Shown here: positions 21,384 through 31,299 of the stretch, piece by piece
Position numbering within the stretch: the stretch's first letter is position 1
Layout: each line of letters opens with the position of its first letter
From: Shewanella putrefaciens
Lineage (GTDB): Bacteria; Pseudomonadota; Gammaproteobacteria; Enterobacterales; Shewanellaceae
Reading direction: 5' to 3'
Assembly (NCBI RefSeq): GCF_016406325.1
Contig: NZ_CP066370.1
Coordinates: 682,001 to 746,000 of the forward strand
DNA: 64,000 nt
Notes under the pieces: generated by a model
Told to the model about the DNA's origin: nothing
What the model saw: only the letters and a program-made list of their open reading frames with translations
The model's database searches: none
Program-made: the position numbers and the translations under genes

Positions 21384-23652
21384 CGCAATCGAGTTAAGTT
21401 TAGATGGGGTAGAGCAAATGCCATTGCGGCGCTTTACCGAAGAGGCTTATCTGAACTATTCCATGTACGTCATTATGGACAGGGCCTTGCCACATATTGG
21501 TGATGGGCTTAAGCCTGTGCAGCGCCGAATTATTTATGCCATGAGTGAGCTAGGGCTATCGGCTCAGTCTAAGCACAAAAAATCCGCCCGTACTGTGGGT
21601 GACGTATTGGGTAAGTATCACCCCCATGGTGATAGTGCCTGTTATGAGGCCATGGTATTGATGGCGCAGCCATTTTCCTATCGATATCCCCTCGTTGATG
21701 GACAAGGTAACTGGGGGGCGCCCGATGATCCTAAGTCATTTGCAGCGATGCGTTACACCGAGGCGCGTTTATCTAAGTTTTCAGAAGTGTTACTCAGTGA
21801 ACTGGGCCAAGGCACTGTTGATTGGGGGGCAAACTTTGACGGAACACTGAAAGAACCCAAAGTATTGCCGGCTCGTTTACCGCATATTTTACTTAATGGT
21901 ATTACAGGCATTGCCGTGGGAATGGCGACGGATATTCCGCCTCATAATGTCAGAGAATTAGTTTCTGCCTGCGTAGCTTTGCTTGATGATCCAAAGCTCG
22001 AACTTGAGCAATTGATGAGTTATGTGCCTGGGCCTGATTATCCGACGGAAGCCGAAATTATTACCCCGTCTGCCGATATCGCAAAAATTTATGAATCGGG
22101 TCGTGGTTCATTGCGAGCGCGTGCGGTTTATACTGTTGAAAGTGGTGAAATTATTATCACCGCTTTGCCACATCAAGCCAGTAGCGGCAAGATTTTAGAG
22201 CAAATCGCAGGTCAAATGCAGGCGAAGAAATTGCCTATGGTGGCCGATTTACGCGATGAGTCGGATCACGAGAATCCAGTACGTTTAGTGGTGGTGCCAC
22301 GTTCAAACCGTGTCGATTGTGATCAGCTAATGGCACATTTATTTGCCACCACAGATTTAGAAAAAAGCTTCAGAGTGAACTTAAACGTACTTGGCCTAGA
22401 CGGTCGCCCACGGGTGAAAGGTTTAAAAACACTCTTAACCGAATGGCTAGAATTTCGCGTAGACACGGTTAAACGCCGGCTTGAATATCGCTTAGATAAA
22501 GTGCTTTCTCGGTTACACATACTCGAAGCTTTGATGATCGCTTTCCTCAATATCGATGAAGTGATTGAAATCATTCGTTTCCACGATGAACCAAAAGTCG
22601 AGTTGATGGCGCGTTTTTCGCTAACTGATAAGCAAGCAGAAGCGATCCTCGAATTAAAGTTACGCCATTTAGCCAAGTTAGAAGAATTTAAGATTACCGC
22701 CGAGCAGAATGAACTCGAAGCTGAGCGCGAAAAGTTGGAACAGTTATTAGGTTCTGAGCGGCGGTTAAAGACCTTGATCAAGAAAGAATTAATTCAAGAT
22801 GCTGAAACCTATGGCGATAATCGTCGCTCGCCCATAGTGCAGCGCCATGAATCACGGGCTTTAACCGAACAAGAGCTAACGCCGAGTGAGCCTGTAACCG
22901 TTGTATTATCTGAGAAAGGCTGGGTGCGTTGTGCTAAGGGGCATGATATCGATCCGTTATCCTTATCTTATAAGGCAGGCGATCAATATCTGTGTAGTGC
23001 CATGGGCCGCAGCAATCAGGCCGCCGTATTCATTGATTCATCAGGGCGAGCATTTGCAACGGATAGCCATACTCTGCCATCGGCTCGGAGCCAAGGCGAG
23101 CCAATCACCACCCGCTTTAATATGGCGCCTGGTGAAACGATGCAACACGTGATCATGGGTGAAGAGGAGCAATGTTACCTGCTAGCCACTGATGCGGGTT
23201 ATGGTTTTATTTGTACCTACAACGATATGGTGTCACGCAATAAGGCGGGTAAGGCCTTGCTGAGTCTACCGACAAACGCTAAATCATTGACGCCTAAGTT
23301 GATCGACCGTACTAAAGAGATGTCATTGTTAGCGATCACCAATGAAGGCCGTATGTTGCTGTTCTCGCTTGCAGCCTTACCACAATTATCTAAGGGTAAA
23401 GGCAATAAGATTATCGGCATCCCCTCAGAACGCGCAAAGAGTCGTGATGAGCTAATGACACACCTACAACTCGTGCCGAGTGATACTTCTGTGACTCTCT
23501 GGGCTGGTAAACGAAAACTGACCTTAAAGCCGAGTGATCTTGAACATTATCGAGGGGAACGTGGTCGTCGTGGGGCTAAATTACCGCGTGGCTTGCAGCG
23601 TGTTGATAGTGTTGAATTAGGTGAGGGTGGAGAACCATCACTTAGCATCTAA
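21376..23652 (+). CDS. parC: DNA topoisomerase IV subunit A
   Basis: 758 residues. The breakage-reunion domain begins [22 protein letters not shown], has the quinolone-region [16 protein letters not shown] and the catalytic tyrosine in [11 protein letters not shown] (about residue 120). The C-terminal beta-pinwheel follows from about residue 500. In the quinolone region the equivalents of E. coli Ser80 and Glu84 appear as Ser and Glu, so no classical resistance change is seen. It marks the end of the backbone before the genomic island. Confidence 0.98.
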   Translation: MSDAIELSLDGVEQMPLRRFTEEAYLNYSMYVIMDRALPHIGDGLKPVQRRIIYAMSELGLSAQSKHKKSARTVGDVLGKYHPHGDSACYEAMVLMAQPFSYRYPLVDGQGNWGAPDDPKSFAAMRYTEARLSKFSEVLLSELGQGTVDWGANFDGTLKEPKVLPARLPHILLNGITGIAVGMATDIPPHNVRELVSACVALLDDPKLELEQLMSYVPGPDYPTEAEIITPSADIAKIYESGRGSLRARAVYTVESGEIIITALPHQASSGKILEQIAGQMQAKKLPMVADLRDESDHENPVRLVVVPRSNRVDCDQLMAHLFATTDLEKSFRVNLNVLGLDGRPRVKGLKTLLTEWLEFRVDTVKRRLEYRLDKVLSRLHILEALMIAFLNIDEVIEIIRFHDEPKVELMARFSLTDKQAEAILELKLRHLAKLEEFKITAEQNELEAEREKLEQLLGSERRLKTLIKKELIQDAETYGDNRRSPIVQRHESRALTEQELTPSEPVTVVLSEKGWVRCAKGHDIDPLSLSYKAGDQYLCSAMGRSNQAAVFIDSSGRAFATDSHTLPSARSQGEPITTRFNMAPGETMQHVIMGEEEQCYLLATDAGYGFICTYNDMVSRNKAGKALLSLPTNAKSLTPKLIDRTKEMSLLAITNEGRMLLFSLAALPQLSKGKGNKIIGIPSERAKSRDELMTHLQLVPSDTSVTLWAGKRKLTLKPSDLEHYRGERGRRGAKLPRGLQRVDSVELGEGGEPSLSI

Positions 23653-23670
23653 TGATTGTGTATATTCGAG

Positions 23671-23706
23671 GGCCACTGACGCTATTTCTGCTCGGTGGCT
23701 TTTTTA
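23671..23706 (+). terminator. Terminator after parC
   Basis: The stem GGCCAC / GTGGCT encloses an 18-base loop and is followed by a T run, 19 bases after the parC stop. Confidence 0.75.
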
Positions 23707-23816
23707 TAGATGTTAATAAACTCATTTTATAAATGCGTAAGATGTCGCAGTAAACATCAAGCGAGAAAGTGAGTCAACCACTGGATTCGCATCTATTATT
23801 AGCTGAATTTTAGATA

Positions 23817-23844
23817 CAAAAAAACCGACGCTCAGTCGGTTTTA
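23817..23844 (-). terminator. Terminator of the original tRNA-Leu gene
   Basis: Read on the minus strand, AAAACCGACTGA and a GTCGGTTTT arm form a stem followed by seven T residues, 20 bases beyond the tRNA 3' CCA. It remains on the chromosome side of the island junction. Confidence 0.8.
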
Positions 23845-23863
23845 TATTCTTCTCATGAAGAAT

Positions 23864-23919
23864 TGGTACCAGTGGCCAGACTCGAACTGGCACGCTTTTA
23901 AGGGCGGCGGATTTTGAAT
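23864..23919 (-). other. Island attachment site: 3' half of tRNA-Leu(CAA)
   Basis: On the minus strand this reads from an anticodon loop TTCAAAATC (anticodon CAA) through a short variable arm, a perfect T arm (GCCAG TTCGAGT CTGGC), a CACTGGT acceptor strand and ACCA. The 5' half of the tRNA is missing: the sequence to the right becomes unrelated integrase-upstream DNA. This is the expected scar of integration into the tRNA anticodon/3' region. The rebuilt, intact tRNA should lie at the far end of the island, outside this window. The homologous leuX gene of E. coli is a well-known island site. Confidence 0.85.
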
Positions 23920-24012
23920 ATAACGCTTGTAATATCACTATTATTTTTCATATAGTTACGACGCAAGTACAAACTTTGCAAATTCTTTGCAAAATAGCAT
24001 CAGAATCAGACC

Positions 24013-25311
24013 ATGAGCAAACAAGTCGAACGGCATGACATTTCAGACGAATTATACGTCTATAAACAAGATAACAGCGAGCGTTGGTATGCCCGCATCA
24101 AAGTTGCAGGTAAGTGGCACTCTAAAGCCACCAAGCAGAAAGAAAAAAAGAAAGCCATTGGTATGGCGTATCGGCTTCAAATCGAATACCAATTTATGGC
24201 AGACCGTAATCAACTGGTGAGTTCCAAGCGCTTTCGTGATGTGGCTGAAAAAGCCATTAATACCATGGCAGATATTATCAAAAAGGAGAAGGACAAAGAC
24301 AAAGACAAAAATCACAAGTTTACGACCTACATTCAGGTGCTTCGCAAGTACCATATCCCCTTTTTCGATCGCACTTACATCACTTCGATTAATAATGAAA
24401 AGCTGCGTGATTTTGATGAATGGCGTGAAAAGCTACTTGGCCGGAAACCCGCAAAATCAACGCTACTGAACCACAACGCAGCCCTGCAATTAGTGTTTAA
24501 GGAAGCCGTAGATTGTAAGTGGATGCTGGCAGCACAAGTCCCCTCACTATCTACCAAAGGGGTTGAATCACAACGTCGAGCGCATTTTTCACCAGAGGAA
24601 TACGACAAAGCATTCGATGCTGTATATCAGCTTGAGCAAAACAGCCGTAAAGAGAAAACCCGCCAAATTCGTGAGCTACTGATGGACTATATGGAGTTTG
24701 CGGTGAACACAGGTATTCGACCAGGAACAGAAATGGAAAGCCTGACATGGGGTGACATCCACATCGATACCAATGAGCACAATATTATCTTCTATATCAC
24801 TGTGACCAAGGGGAAAACAGTCAAACACACGGGCGTCCGAGAAGTGGTTTGTCGTGATGAAATTTTCTCCAGCGTTCAAGAGTTACGAGAGCGTTTCCCA
24901 AACAGAAAGCCTTCTGACAAGCTGTTTCGCTTAGTCGACGGAAGTGAAACCAATGAACTCGGTAAAGCCTTTGATAAAGCGATAAAAGCGGCAGGTTTAA
25001 AGTCATCCCCCCATGGCGTTAGAACACTTTACTCATTGCGCCATACCTACATTACTTGGCAACTGATATCAGGTAACGTCAGCATGGAAGTATTGGCTAA
25101 ACAATGTGGCACTAGCATTGCCATGATTGAACAGCACTACAGCCACGTGACGCCGAAGATGTACAGTAAAGAGCTGTCGGGTGTTGACCTCGGCATAGCT
25201 AAATCCAAAGTAAGAGCCAAAAGAGCGTCTGGTGGTAAGCAGAATGAAGCAAGACTGACTGAGCTGTTTAAAGAGTGGCAAGCCAGCTACAAACAGCGAG
25301 GCTGCATTTAA
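24013..25311 (+). CDS. Tyrosine recombinase, island integrase
   Basis: 432 residues. An N-terminal arm-binding part is followed by a core-binding SAM-like domain (about 90-180) and a catalytic domain with the first Arg in NTGIRPGTEMESLTW (about 237). The R-H box is in LYSLRHTYITW (about 345) and the nucleophilic Tyr in IEQHYSHVTP (about 378), so the active-site blocks look intact. It lies 94 bases from the tRNA-Leu half site and reads away from it, the standard arrangement for a tRNA-targeting island integrase. Short ctttgcaaa repeats at 23973-23995 could be arm sites or promoter elements. Confidence 0.95.
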   Translation: MSKQVERHDISDELYVYKQDNSERWYARIKVAGKWHSKATKQKEKKKAIGMAYRLQIEYQFMADRNQLVSSKRFRDVAEKAINTMADIIKKEKDKDKDKNHKFTTYIQVLRKYHIPFFDRTYITSINNEKLRDFDEWREKLLGRKPAKSTLLNHNAALQLVFKEAVDCKWMLAAQVPSLSTKGVESQRRAHFSPEEYDKAFDAVYQLEQNSRKEKTRQIRELLMDYMEFAVNTGIRPGTEMESLTWGDIHIDTNEHNIIFYITVTKGKTVKHTGVREVVCRDEIFSSVQELRERFPNRKPSDKLFRLVDGSETNELGKAFDKAIKAAGLKSSPHGVRTLYSLRHTYITWQLISGNVSMEVLAKQCGTSIAMIEQHYSHVTPKMYSKELSGVDLGIAKSKVRAKRASGGKQNEARLTELFKEWQASYKQRGCI

Positions 25312-25325
25312 GCCTTAGGCAATCA

Positions 25326-25553
25326 CTAACTTTTTAGTGATGTTCGACTCGGCAGCAACTCATGTGGCTCACAGTCGAGCACCTCAGCAATCTTGTACAA
25401 CATATCGAGCGTGATGTTCGCCTCAGCTCGTTCTATACGGCCGATATAACTGCGGTCAATCTCTGCACGTAACGCCAATTCATCTTGAGATAAGCCTCTG
25501 AGCTTTCTCATTTTACGCATCGCATGACCAAATTCAGTCGCTAATGTTTTCAT
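25326..25553 (-). CDS. XRE-family transcriptional regulator
   Basis: 75 residues forming a compact helix-turn-helix: FGHAMRKMRKLRGLSQDELALRAEIDRSYIGRIERAEANI. This is close to phage repressors and restriction-modification controller proteins. ATG 25551-25553 is chosen because aggaga lies 4 bases before it; an upstream in-frame start to 25577 would include that site. The gene is convergent with the integrase. A perfect 14-bp palindrome at 25609-25622 in its upstream region is a likely operator. Confidence 0.85.
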   Translation of the reverse strand: MKTLATEFGHAMRKMRKLRGLSQDELALRAEIDRSYIGRIERAEANITLDMLYKIAEVLDCEPHELLPSRTSLKS

Positions 25554-25608
25554 AGTGTCTCCTTCGTCACAAGGCAACCACTATGGGAATTTGCTTACCA
25601 ACTAACCA

Positions 25609-25622
25609 CGGATTATAATCCG
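25609..25622. promoter_or_regulatory. Candidate operator palindrome
   Basis: CGGATTATAATCCG is a perfect 14-bp dyad, 56 bases upstream of the XRE gene start and about 100 bases upstream of the divergent membrane-protein gene. The position suits autoregulation by the XRE protein. Binding is inferred only. Confidence 0.45.
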
Positions 25623-25720
25623 CATTTAGTGCATATAGTCCTCATTTAAGTCCTTGAGCAAACCTGAGTTCTGCATGTCTAGCAAAGCCGATTGCTCTTC
25701 ACGTATCACAAGGAAAGGTA

Positions 25721-27022
25721 ATGAACTCCTACAACGTCATTTTTAAAGGTGAGATAGCAGAAGGAAAAGACCGCCATAAGCTGAGTCAGGCACTGGCAAA
25801 GCTTCTAAAAGTCCCCGAGGAAAAAGCACATCTGTTGTTCTCAGGTAATCCGATATGCATTAAGAAAGCTCTGAGCGAAAGTGAAGCTAACGCACTAAAA
25901 ACCAAGCTGAACGGTGTGGGTATCATTACCTACATCAAGCCCGTAGCAACTCAAGCCGCAACGGCAACCCCTGTAGCCACCGCCCCTGTTACACCAAAAC
26001 AAGTAGCGAAGCCATCGATTGAAGCTAAGCCATCTACGGCCACCAAGCCTACATTGAAGTCCTATGATGATTTAAGTAAAGGCTGGCAAAAGGTGTTTGC
26101 TGAATTTGACCTTAGACAAGCTGACAAGTTGGGCTATTTTGCTTCAGCAAAAAGTCCTGCACATACCTCAAGGCCTAAAAAGGAGCAATTAAAGGGGCAG
26201 AATATGGTTAACATGAATGCGCTCGCTTTTGTGTTTGGCTCGGGGTACTACTTCGCTAAGGGCATGTGGAAGAAAGGCATTTATCTGTTTCTCATGCTAA
26301 TGCTGCTGAATCTGATAATCCTAGCAGTTGCATCACTCATTACTGACAAGAACCTGAGCAAGCTTGCTTTTATCATCAATTCTGTTGTCTTCGGTCTTAT
26401 GGCTAATTATGACTATTACCGCTATTACAAGCTCGGTGAAACCACATGGCCTTGGATGCCTAAATGGATGACGGGCTGGTTAGGTATCATATCCTCTGCG
26501 GTTGTTACGTTTGTCGCGTTCCTTATCGTCTTAATCATTCTCGGCATTCGTTTCGGTGAACCATTAAATATTATCTATGTAAAAGAGGGGTACCTCGAAG
26601 ACTACAAGCAAACCAACATAGGTCAGGCGTTTGATAAATGGACGCCTTGCGCCAACACGGCTTGGGTAGAACAAGAAGCCAGCAATGGCATTACCACAGT
26701 GGTATATACCTGCAATATGAAGCTGAAACACTTCAAGCAAATGGGTCAAAAAGCCTCTGAAGCGGTAACTGGAAAAGTAGATAAAACCTTTATCTCTCAG
26801 GTCACACGCGCATCATTGACGATTCAGTTTCTCATCAATCTCGACGATACCTTTGAAGTGAATACAGCAAAGTGGCAACTGTCATTGGGAGAAGGTAAAG
26901 AGTACACCCCGTATATCACCGCCAACAATGCCCTAGATGACATCTACAGTAACTCACTCAACAAGGCTATCGGCGAAATATTCACACCAGAAAACATCCT
27001 CCTCAATCAAGTAACGAAGTAA
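25721..27022 (+). CDS. Membrane protein with a DUF2628-like region
   Basis: 433 residues. The first 75 residues (MNSYNVIFKGEIAEG..., ending VGIITYIKP) form a small soluble domain, followed by an Ala/Pro/Thr-rich linker (about 76-105). The region with FVFGSGYYFAKGMWKKGIYLFLMLM (about 165-190) and two or three further helices resembles DUF2628/DUF805-type inner-membrane proteins. A soluble C-terminal domain of about 150 residues with VVYTCNMKLKHF follows. The role is unknown. A good aaagg site precedes the ATG. It is the first plus-strand gene after the XRE regulator. Confidence 0.7.
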   Translation: MNSYNVIFKGEIAEGKDRHKLSQALAKLLKVPEEKAHLLFSGNPICIKKALSESEANALKTKLNGVGIITYIKPVATQAATATPVATAPVTPKQVAKPSIEAKPSTATKPTLKSYDDLSKGWQKVFAEFDLRQADKLGYFASAKSPAHTSRPKKEQLKGQNMVNMNALAFVFGSGYYFAKGMWKKGIYLFLMLMLLNLIILAVASLITDKNLSKLAFIINSVVFGLMANYDYYRYYKLGETTWPWMPKWMTGWLGIISSAVVTFVAFLIVLIILGIRFGEPLNIIYVKEGYLEDYKQTNIGQAFDKWTPCANTAWVEQEASNGITTVVYTCNMKLKHFKQMGQKASEAVTGKVDKTFISQVTRASLTIQFLINLDDTFEVNTAKWQLSLGEGKEYTPYITANNALDDIYSNSLNKAIGEIFTPENILLNQVTK

Positions 27023-27074
27023 TCATCAAGACCAACAGCCTGCTTTAATCAGGACAACATAACAGGGAACACCT

Positions 27075-28157
27075 ATGAATAAGTGCATTCACGCAAGCAT
27101 CAAACACGCCATAACGGCGATAAAGACACCGCCATCAAAGGCAAATCCACTGCTTTTAAGCATACTTGCAACAACATTACTCGCAGGTTGTGGCGGCTCG
27201 GACGGGGAGGGGAGTGATGACTCAGGGGGAGTCACGCCGACTGTCTATAGCATCCCAGCGACGGCAAGCCTTGGCGGGAAAATCAGCCCAGCAATCAACA
27301 TGGTTGAATCCGGCTATGCAACCACCTTCACCGTGACACCCGATACCGGCTATCAAATCGATGATATCAGTGGTTGCGGTGGTTCATTAACTCAAAACAG
27401 CTATACAACGGCGGTCATAAATGCCCAGTGCGCGGTCACCGTATCTTTCAAACTCAGTACGTACAAAATCACCACACAAGCAACAACCGGAGGCAAAATC
27501 AGTCCCGAGAGTATTGATGTCAGTTACAACACCCACGCCAGCTTTAACCTCTCAACGGACATCGGCTATCAAATTGAATCCGTCACAGGCTGTAATGGCA
27601 TGCTCAATAACAATGAGTACACCACAGGAACAGTGACATCAGATTGCCAAATCAACGCCACGTTTACCAAAATTGGCGATGGCACACTTGCTGAGCGGTA
27701 TATCGATAACGGTAATGGCACTATCACCGACACGCAAACCAAGCTCATGTGGATGCGCTGTAGTGTAGGACAGACTTGGCAAGACGGTAGCTGTAAAGGC
27801 AGCCCTAATACTTTTATCTGGCCATATGCCATGGGAATGTCTATCTCTGATGGTAACTACACCGACTGGCGCTTACCCACCAAAGAGGAATTAAGTTCAC
27901 TAATTTATTGCTCATCAGGCAAACCAAGCTATTGGAAACCAAACGATAATATGTGTGAAGGTAACTATAAAAGCCCTACATTAGCGCAAGCAGCATTTCC
28001 GCAGACACCTGACTATGCTGGCTATTGGACTTCAACTGCCAGCGATAATAGCCAGTTTGGCGGCAAGTGGCTTATCCAATTCTATGATGGTCATGGCCGC
28101 TGGAATGGACCAGTCCTTTATCTATACGTCCGGATGGTGAGAGGAAAACAAAAGTAA
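27075..28157 (+). CDS. Lipoprotein with InlB-like repeats and a C-terminal DUF1566 domain
   Basis: 360 residues. A lipoprotein signal peptide ends in LLAGCGGSD (lipobox cysteine about residue 39), followed by a Gly/Ser/Asp linker. Two bacterial repeats of about 70 residues (about 55-125 and 130-195) share GGKISP, TDTGYQI and SVTGCNG-like motifs with paired cysteines. The C-terminal DUF1566 domain starts YIDNGNGTITDTQTKLMWMR and contains DWRLPTKEELSSL, YWTSTAS and a closing YVRMVRG. DUF1566 proteins are exported and possibly surface exposed. It lies 52 bases after the membrane protein gene. Confidence 0.85.
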   Translation: MNKCIHASIKHAITAIKTPPSKANPLLLSILATTLLAGCGGSDGEGSDDSGGVTPTVYSIPATASLGGKISPAINMVESGYATTFTVTPDTGYQIDDISGCGGSLTQNSYTTAVINAQCAVTVSFKLSTYKITTQATTGGKISPESIDVSYNTHASFNLSTDIGYQIESVTGCNGMLNNNEYTTGTVTSDCQINATFTKIGDGTLAERYIDNGNGTITDTQTKLMWMRCSVGQTWQDGSCKGSPNTFIWPYAMGMSISDGNYTDWRLPTKEELSSLIYCSSGKPSYWKPNDNMCEGNYKSPTLAQAAFPQTPDYAGYWTSTASDNSQFGGKWLIQFYDGHGRWNGPVLYLYVRMVRGKQK

Positions 28158-28351
28158 CGGATCTCACCATTAGGTAGGTATTGCAGATAAAGAGCGAATG
28201 CCTACCGCTTCTAGTCTAAAGATTACCTTTGAAATGAATACCTTTCTGTAAATAAGAGACTGGCAATATCAATAAGCCATAATCCTGTCATACCCTCGCC
28301 ATTAAACGGTTTCAAATGATAGGATACCGACATAAAACTCAGGAGTTTGAA

Positions 28352-28684
28352 ATGACACACTATAAACGCGAGTTTGGTGAAGACTTTAATTTAGGCTTTA
28401 ACCTCGCTGATTTCCCTTGGTTGAAAGATAAGAGCTGGCACAATGACGTCAGCCCAAGCTTTACCTTTAAAGCAGGTTCTCAGTACCTTGTCCTATGGGT
28501 CGACTATGAAGACTCTGATAGCCGTGAGCTTGGTCAAGAACGCTACCTTGTGATGACGGCAATCAATGAAGGTACAGAGGCTGCCCCAGAAATCTACACG
28601 GGTGAGGATAGCGAAGTGGTATTGGCGACTGAAAGCCCTTCTGAATTAACGGCATATCTGAGGCAATTAGCCTCAGCCCATTAA
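28352..28684 (+). CDS. Hypothetical small acidic protein
   Basis: 110 residues starting MTHYKREFGEDFNLGFNLAD. No signal peptide or membrane helix. The ATG at 28352 is preferred over one at 28316 because ggag lies eight bases before it. The FKAGSQYLVLWVDYED strand and the acidic C-terminus suggest a small globular cytoplasmic protein. I do not recognise the family. It is followed 76 bases later by another small acidic protein gene. Confidence 0.6.
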   Translation: MTHYKREFGEDFNLGFNLADFPWLKDKSWHNDVSPSFTFKAGSQYLVLWVDYEDSDSRELGQERYLVMTAINEGTEAAPEIYTGEDSEVVLATESPSELTAYLRQLASAH

Positions 28685-28760
28685 TCATGGAACAACAATC
28701 CTGAGCGATTTAGCGAGGCTATTGCAAACGCCTCAATCGAAAAAAAACATAGGAAAAACA

Positions 28761-29021
28761 ATGATGGATAAATTTGAATTAGGCGCTGAAGGAGTTGGTG
28801 ATGTTCCTGACTATCTAGCGCAAGAGGGATTAGAATTAGCTGTTCTTTACTTTGAGGAACACGATTTAGAACCAGCAGAATGTTATGCCGCCTACAAGCA
28901 GGATACAGATTCTGAACTGGGTCAGTCTTGGTACGCTGCCGAGACCGAAGCCAATAGAATTATTCAAGGAAATAAGAGGTATGAGAATTCAATGATTGTG
29001 TTAGTTAATGAGTTGGCTTAA
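28761..29021 (+). CDS. Hypothetical small acidic protein
   Basis: 86 residues starting MMDKFELGAEGVGDVPDYLA. It is helical, very acidic and without a signal or membrane segment; aggaaa precedes the paired ATG codons (28761 or 28764). Family not recognised. The strong negative charge and placement in an island next to restriction genes would fit a DNA mimic, but nothing more specific supports that. Confidence 0.55.
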   Translation: MMDKFELGAEGVGDVPDYLAQEGLELAVLYFEEHDLEPAECYAAYKQDTDSELGQSWYAAETEANRIIQGNKRYENSMIVLVNELA

Positions 29022-29090
29022 CTCCATTGTTTTGATACTAAACATTATCGGTTATACAGACAGCCTATCAGAGTGAGTCAAACTGAGCAG

Positions 29091-29327
29091 CTATGACTTC
29101 TGTTTAATCAGCTCAATATGTAACCTATTAATAAACTCTTCAGAAGTCACGCCTAGTGCACTAATTAGCCCTTCAAGCGAATCAAGGGTGATGTTACGAA
29201 CGGAGCGTTCAACTCCCGAAATGTAGGTGCGATCAATACCAGATTGCCTTGCCAATTGTTCTTGGCTTAACCCTGCCTCATTGCGCAATTGCCTTAACGT
29301 TACCGCTGTTGCCAGTTTAATACTCAT
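29091..29327 (-). CDS. C-type controller protein of the restriction-modification locus (XRE)
   Basis: 78 residues: VTLRQLRNEAGLSQEQLARQ, then SGIDRTYISGVERSVRNITLDSLEGL. The DRTYISGVER...RNITL pattern is typical of C proteins that time restriction endonuclease expression. ATG 29325-29327 is chosen; a longer start at 29366 adds a non-family hydrophobic stretch. It lies beyond the 3' end of the Dcm-like methyltransferase gene, on the same strand, with its own upstream region holding a C-box-like site. Confidence 0.8.
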   Translation of the reverse strand: MSIKLATAVTLRQLRNEAGLSQEQLARQSGIDRTYISGVERSVRNITLDSLEGLISALGVTSEEFINRLHIELIKQKS

Positions 29328-29387
29328 AGTCAGTCCTACACATAACAATAGACAAGATGTTCCCAAATCTTTGCCTTAGACACAATC

Positions 29388-29398
29388 GACTATGAGTC
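29388..29398. promoter_or_regulatory. C-box-like operator
   Basis: GACTATGAGTC fits the C-box half-site pair GACT-N3-AGTC bound by restriction-modification controller proteins. It lies 61 bases upstream of the C-gene start codon. A second near-copy (GACTATGAGTA on the minus strand, about 29322-29332) spans the start codon itself. Two operators, one over the start, would suit activation plus repression by the C protein; this is inference. Confidence 0.5.
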
Positions 29399-29517
29399 AC
29401 ATACGACAATCTATACTGAGCTAATGCTATTAAAAATAGTAAATACCACCCAAGAAGAATATGATTTAAAAATAACGTATTACCCAAATCGTCCCAGCAT
29501 TTTCAGAAGGCAAACAT

Positions 29518-31197
29518 TCAATCTAACGACAAACATCTTTTCAGTAAATCGGCCACCCCACGAAATACTGGCACAACTACAGAGTTACCAAATTGCTTGT
29601 ACGCTGATGTGTCGGCACAAACAATTCTAAAATTCGTATCAGCTTCGCCTCTATCAAATTCAGGCTTTTCAAACCCCATTAAACGCGCACATTCACGAGG
29701 TGTTAAACGACGGGGAGTTCGGTATAGGGAGTCAAACTCCTCAGCATAACGACCGAACTTGTCATCGTAAATCTTCTCACCTTCTTTAATCTGTTCATTG
29801 AAGGCATTTGTTGTCGACTTGGGATTATCATTCTTCCATTTATTTGCAAATTCTATAGCAAACCGTTCTCTATCTTGGTTTTTGCGAATAGCAAACTTTT
29901 TCCTGCTCTGAAGATACTCATCTTGTAAACCATGTTGGTTGATCAGAATTTCTGAACCATCTTTGTAATAGCGGGCAGATAGAGTGCGAGTTACTGCTTG
30001 TTCATTTTGAGGGTCAACTAATCCAAAACCGAAGCCATTACCTTTGCTTTGATGTTTAAGAGCATAGTGATACAAGTAGCTCCATAAGTTTGGAGTAAGT
30101 GTATATTTAGCTTGCTCAACTTGATCAAGAGGGAGAAGAATGTCTGCCAATGTATAGCGACTCTCTGGCTTAGCAATGTTTTTCAAACTTAAGTTAGCGA
30201 GTTCGGGGTTAGCCGCTAAAATGTCTTTTCTCACACCGACTAAAACGATACGTTCGCGGTGTTGTGGCGTATATATCGCGCCATCTATGATGGTCGGCTC
30301 AGGCTTACGCTGACGTACGATTTTAATCGCTTCTTCAATGTTCTTGTGCTGATTACTAATATCTGCAATCCAATAACCTGCTCGATCTAACGCACGAATG
30401 ATTGTGGCAAAAGTATTTCCTTTATCGTGACTTTTAAGATTCTTAACATTTTCAAGTACGAAGTATTTTGGCTGTCTAACTATAAGTATTTGTTCGACAT
30501 CGAAAAACAAAGTCCCTTGCGTGTCACAATCAAAGCCATGTGCGCGACCAAGTGAGTTTTTCTTAGAAACACCAGCAATTGAGAAAGGTTGGCAAGGAAA
30601 ACCAGCTAACAACACATCATGCTCCGGAATGTGAGAAAGAATGCTATGCTTTCTTTCCTCTTCACTTGCTGAATCATCACCACTTCTTGTCACTTTAGTG
30701 ATATCCATGAATGTATTGTTTCTATGGGGGTCATCTTCCTCACTGTTTAGAAAGTAAGGTAACTCGGTATCGTCCACAAAATGGTTTGCTAGGTAGGTTC
30801 TACGAGCATTTGCATCATATTCACTTGTAAACACACACTTACCGCCCGCGGCTTCAAAGCCTTTTCTTATTCCACCGATACCTGCAAATAAGTCGATAAA
30901 TGTGAAATCAGGATTATCCCAATGTGTAGGTTTACGAGGTAGTAAGTTTTCTCTAAGATGCGCTATCGCTCGTTCGTGGAAAATGATTGGATGCTCTTCT
31001 GCTGAGGCTTTCCACTTATTAAGCTTTTCTCTTGTCACCGATGAGAAATCACCGCCAAGCATTTGAAATTGAATCGCAAGATTTTTTTGATCATAAATCT
31101 CGACAAGTAGCTTAAGTAACTTATTGCTTTGTAATCTATTCGTTTCGATTCTCAGTTTGTCAAACTGATCGCCTATTAGTATTTCTTTATGTAACAT
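29518..31197 (-). CDS. dcm: DNA (cytosine-5-)-methyltransferase, Dcm type
   Basis: 559 residues. After an N-terminal extension of about 110 residues, motif I is FIDLFAGIGGIRKGFEAAGG. Motif IV is LLAGFPCQPFSIAGV with the catalytic cysteine (about residue 199), motif VI is FVLENVKNL and motif VIII is PQHRERIVLVGVR. Segments such as VSKKNSLGRAHGF, DTQGTLFFDVE and RNxxARLMGFE-like ends closely follow E. coli Dcm, which methylates the inner C of CCWGG. Paired with the EcoRII-type endonuclease it forms a restriction-modification system. It is followed, in the direction of transcription, by the controller gene. Confidence 0.93.
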   Translation of the reverse strand: MLHKEILIGDQFDKLRIETNRLQSNKLLKLLVEIYDQKNLAIQFQMLGGDFSSVTREKLNKWKASAEEHPIIFHERAIAHLRENLLPRKPTHWDNPDFTFIDLFAGIGGIRKGFEAAGGKCVFTSEYDANARRTYLANHFVDDTELPYFLNSEEDDPHRNNTFMDITKVTRSGDDSASEEERKHSILSHIPEHDVLLAGFPCQPFSIAGVSKKNSLGRAHGFDCDTQGTLFFDVEQILIVRQPKYFVLENVKNLKSHDKGNTFATIIRALDRAGYWIADISNQHKNIEEAIKIVRQRKPEPTIIDGAIYTPQHRERIVLVGVRKDILAANPELANLSLKNIAKPESRYTLADILLPLDQVEQAKYTLTPNLWSYLYHYALKHQSKGNGFGFGLVDPQNEQAVTRTLSARYYKDGSEILINQHGLQDEYLQSRKKFAIRKNQDRERFAIEFANKWKNDNPKSTTNAFNEQIKEGEKIYDDKFGRYAEEFDSLYRTPRRLTPRECARLMGFEKPEFDRGEADTNFRIVCADTSAYKQFGNSVVVPVFRGVADLLKRCLSLD

Positions 31198-31299
31198 AAC
31201 AATATTTTATGGGAGCTTTCCGTAAATTCTATCACACAAAATTCCCAGAGAGTATTTTTATATTGTATGGATATCCAGTACTAAGCATATAAAGATTGA

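Noticed and set aside
23864..23919. Complete tRNA-Leu gene
   Set aside because: The D arm and 5' acceptor strand are absent; only the 3' half is present.
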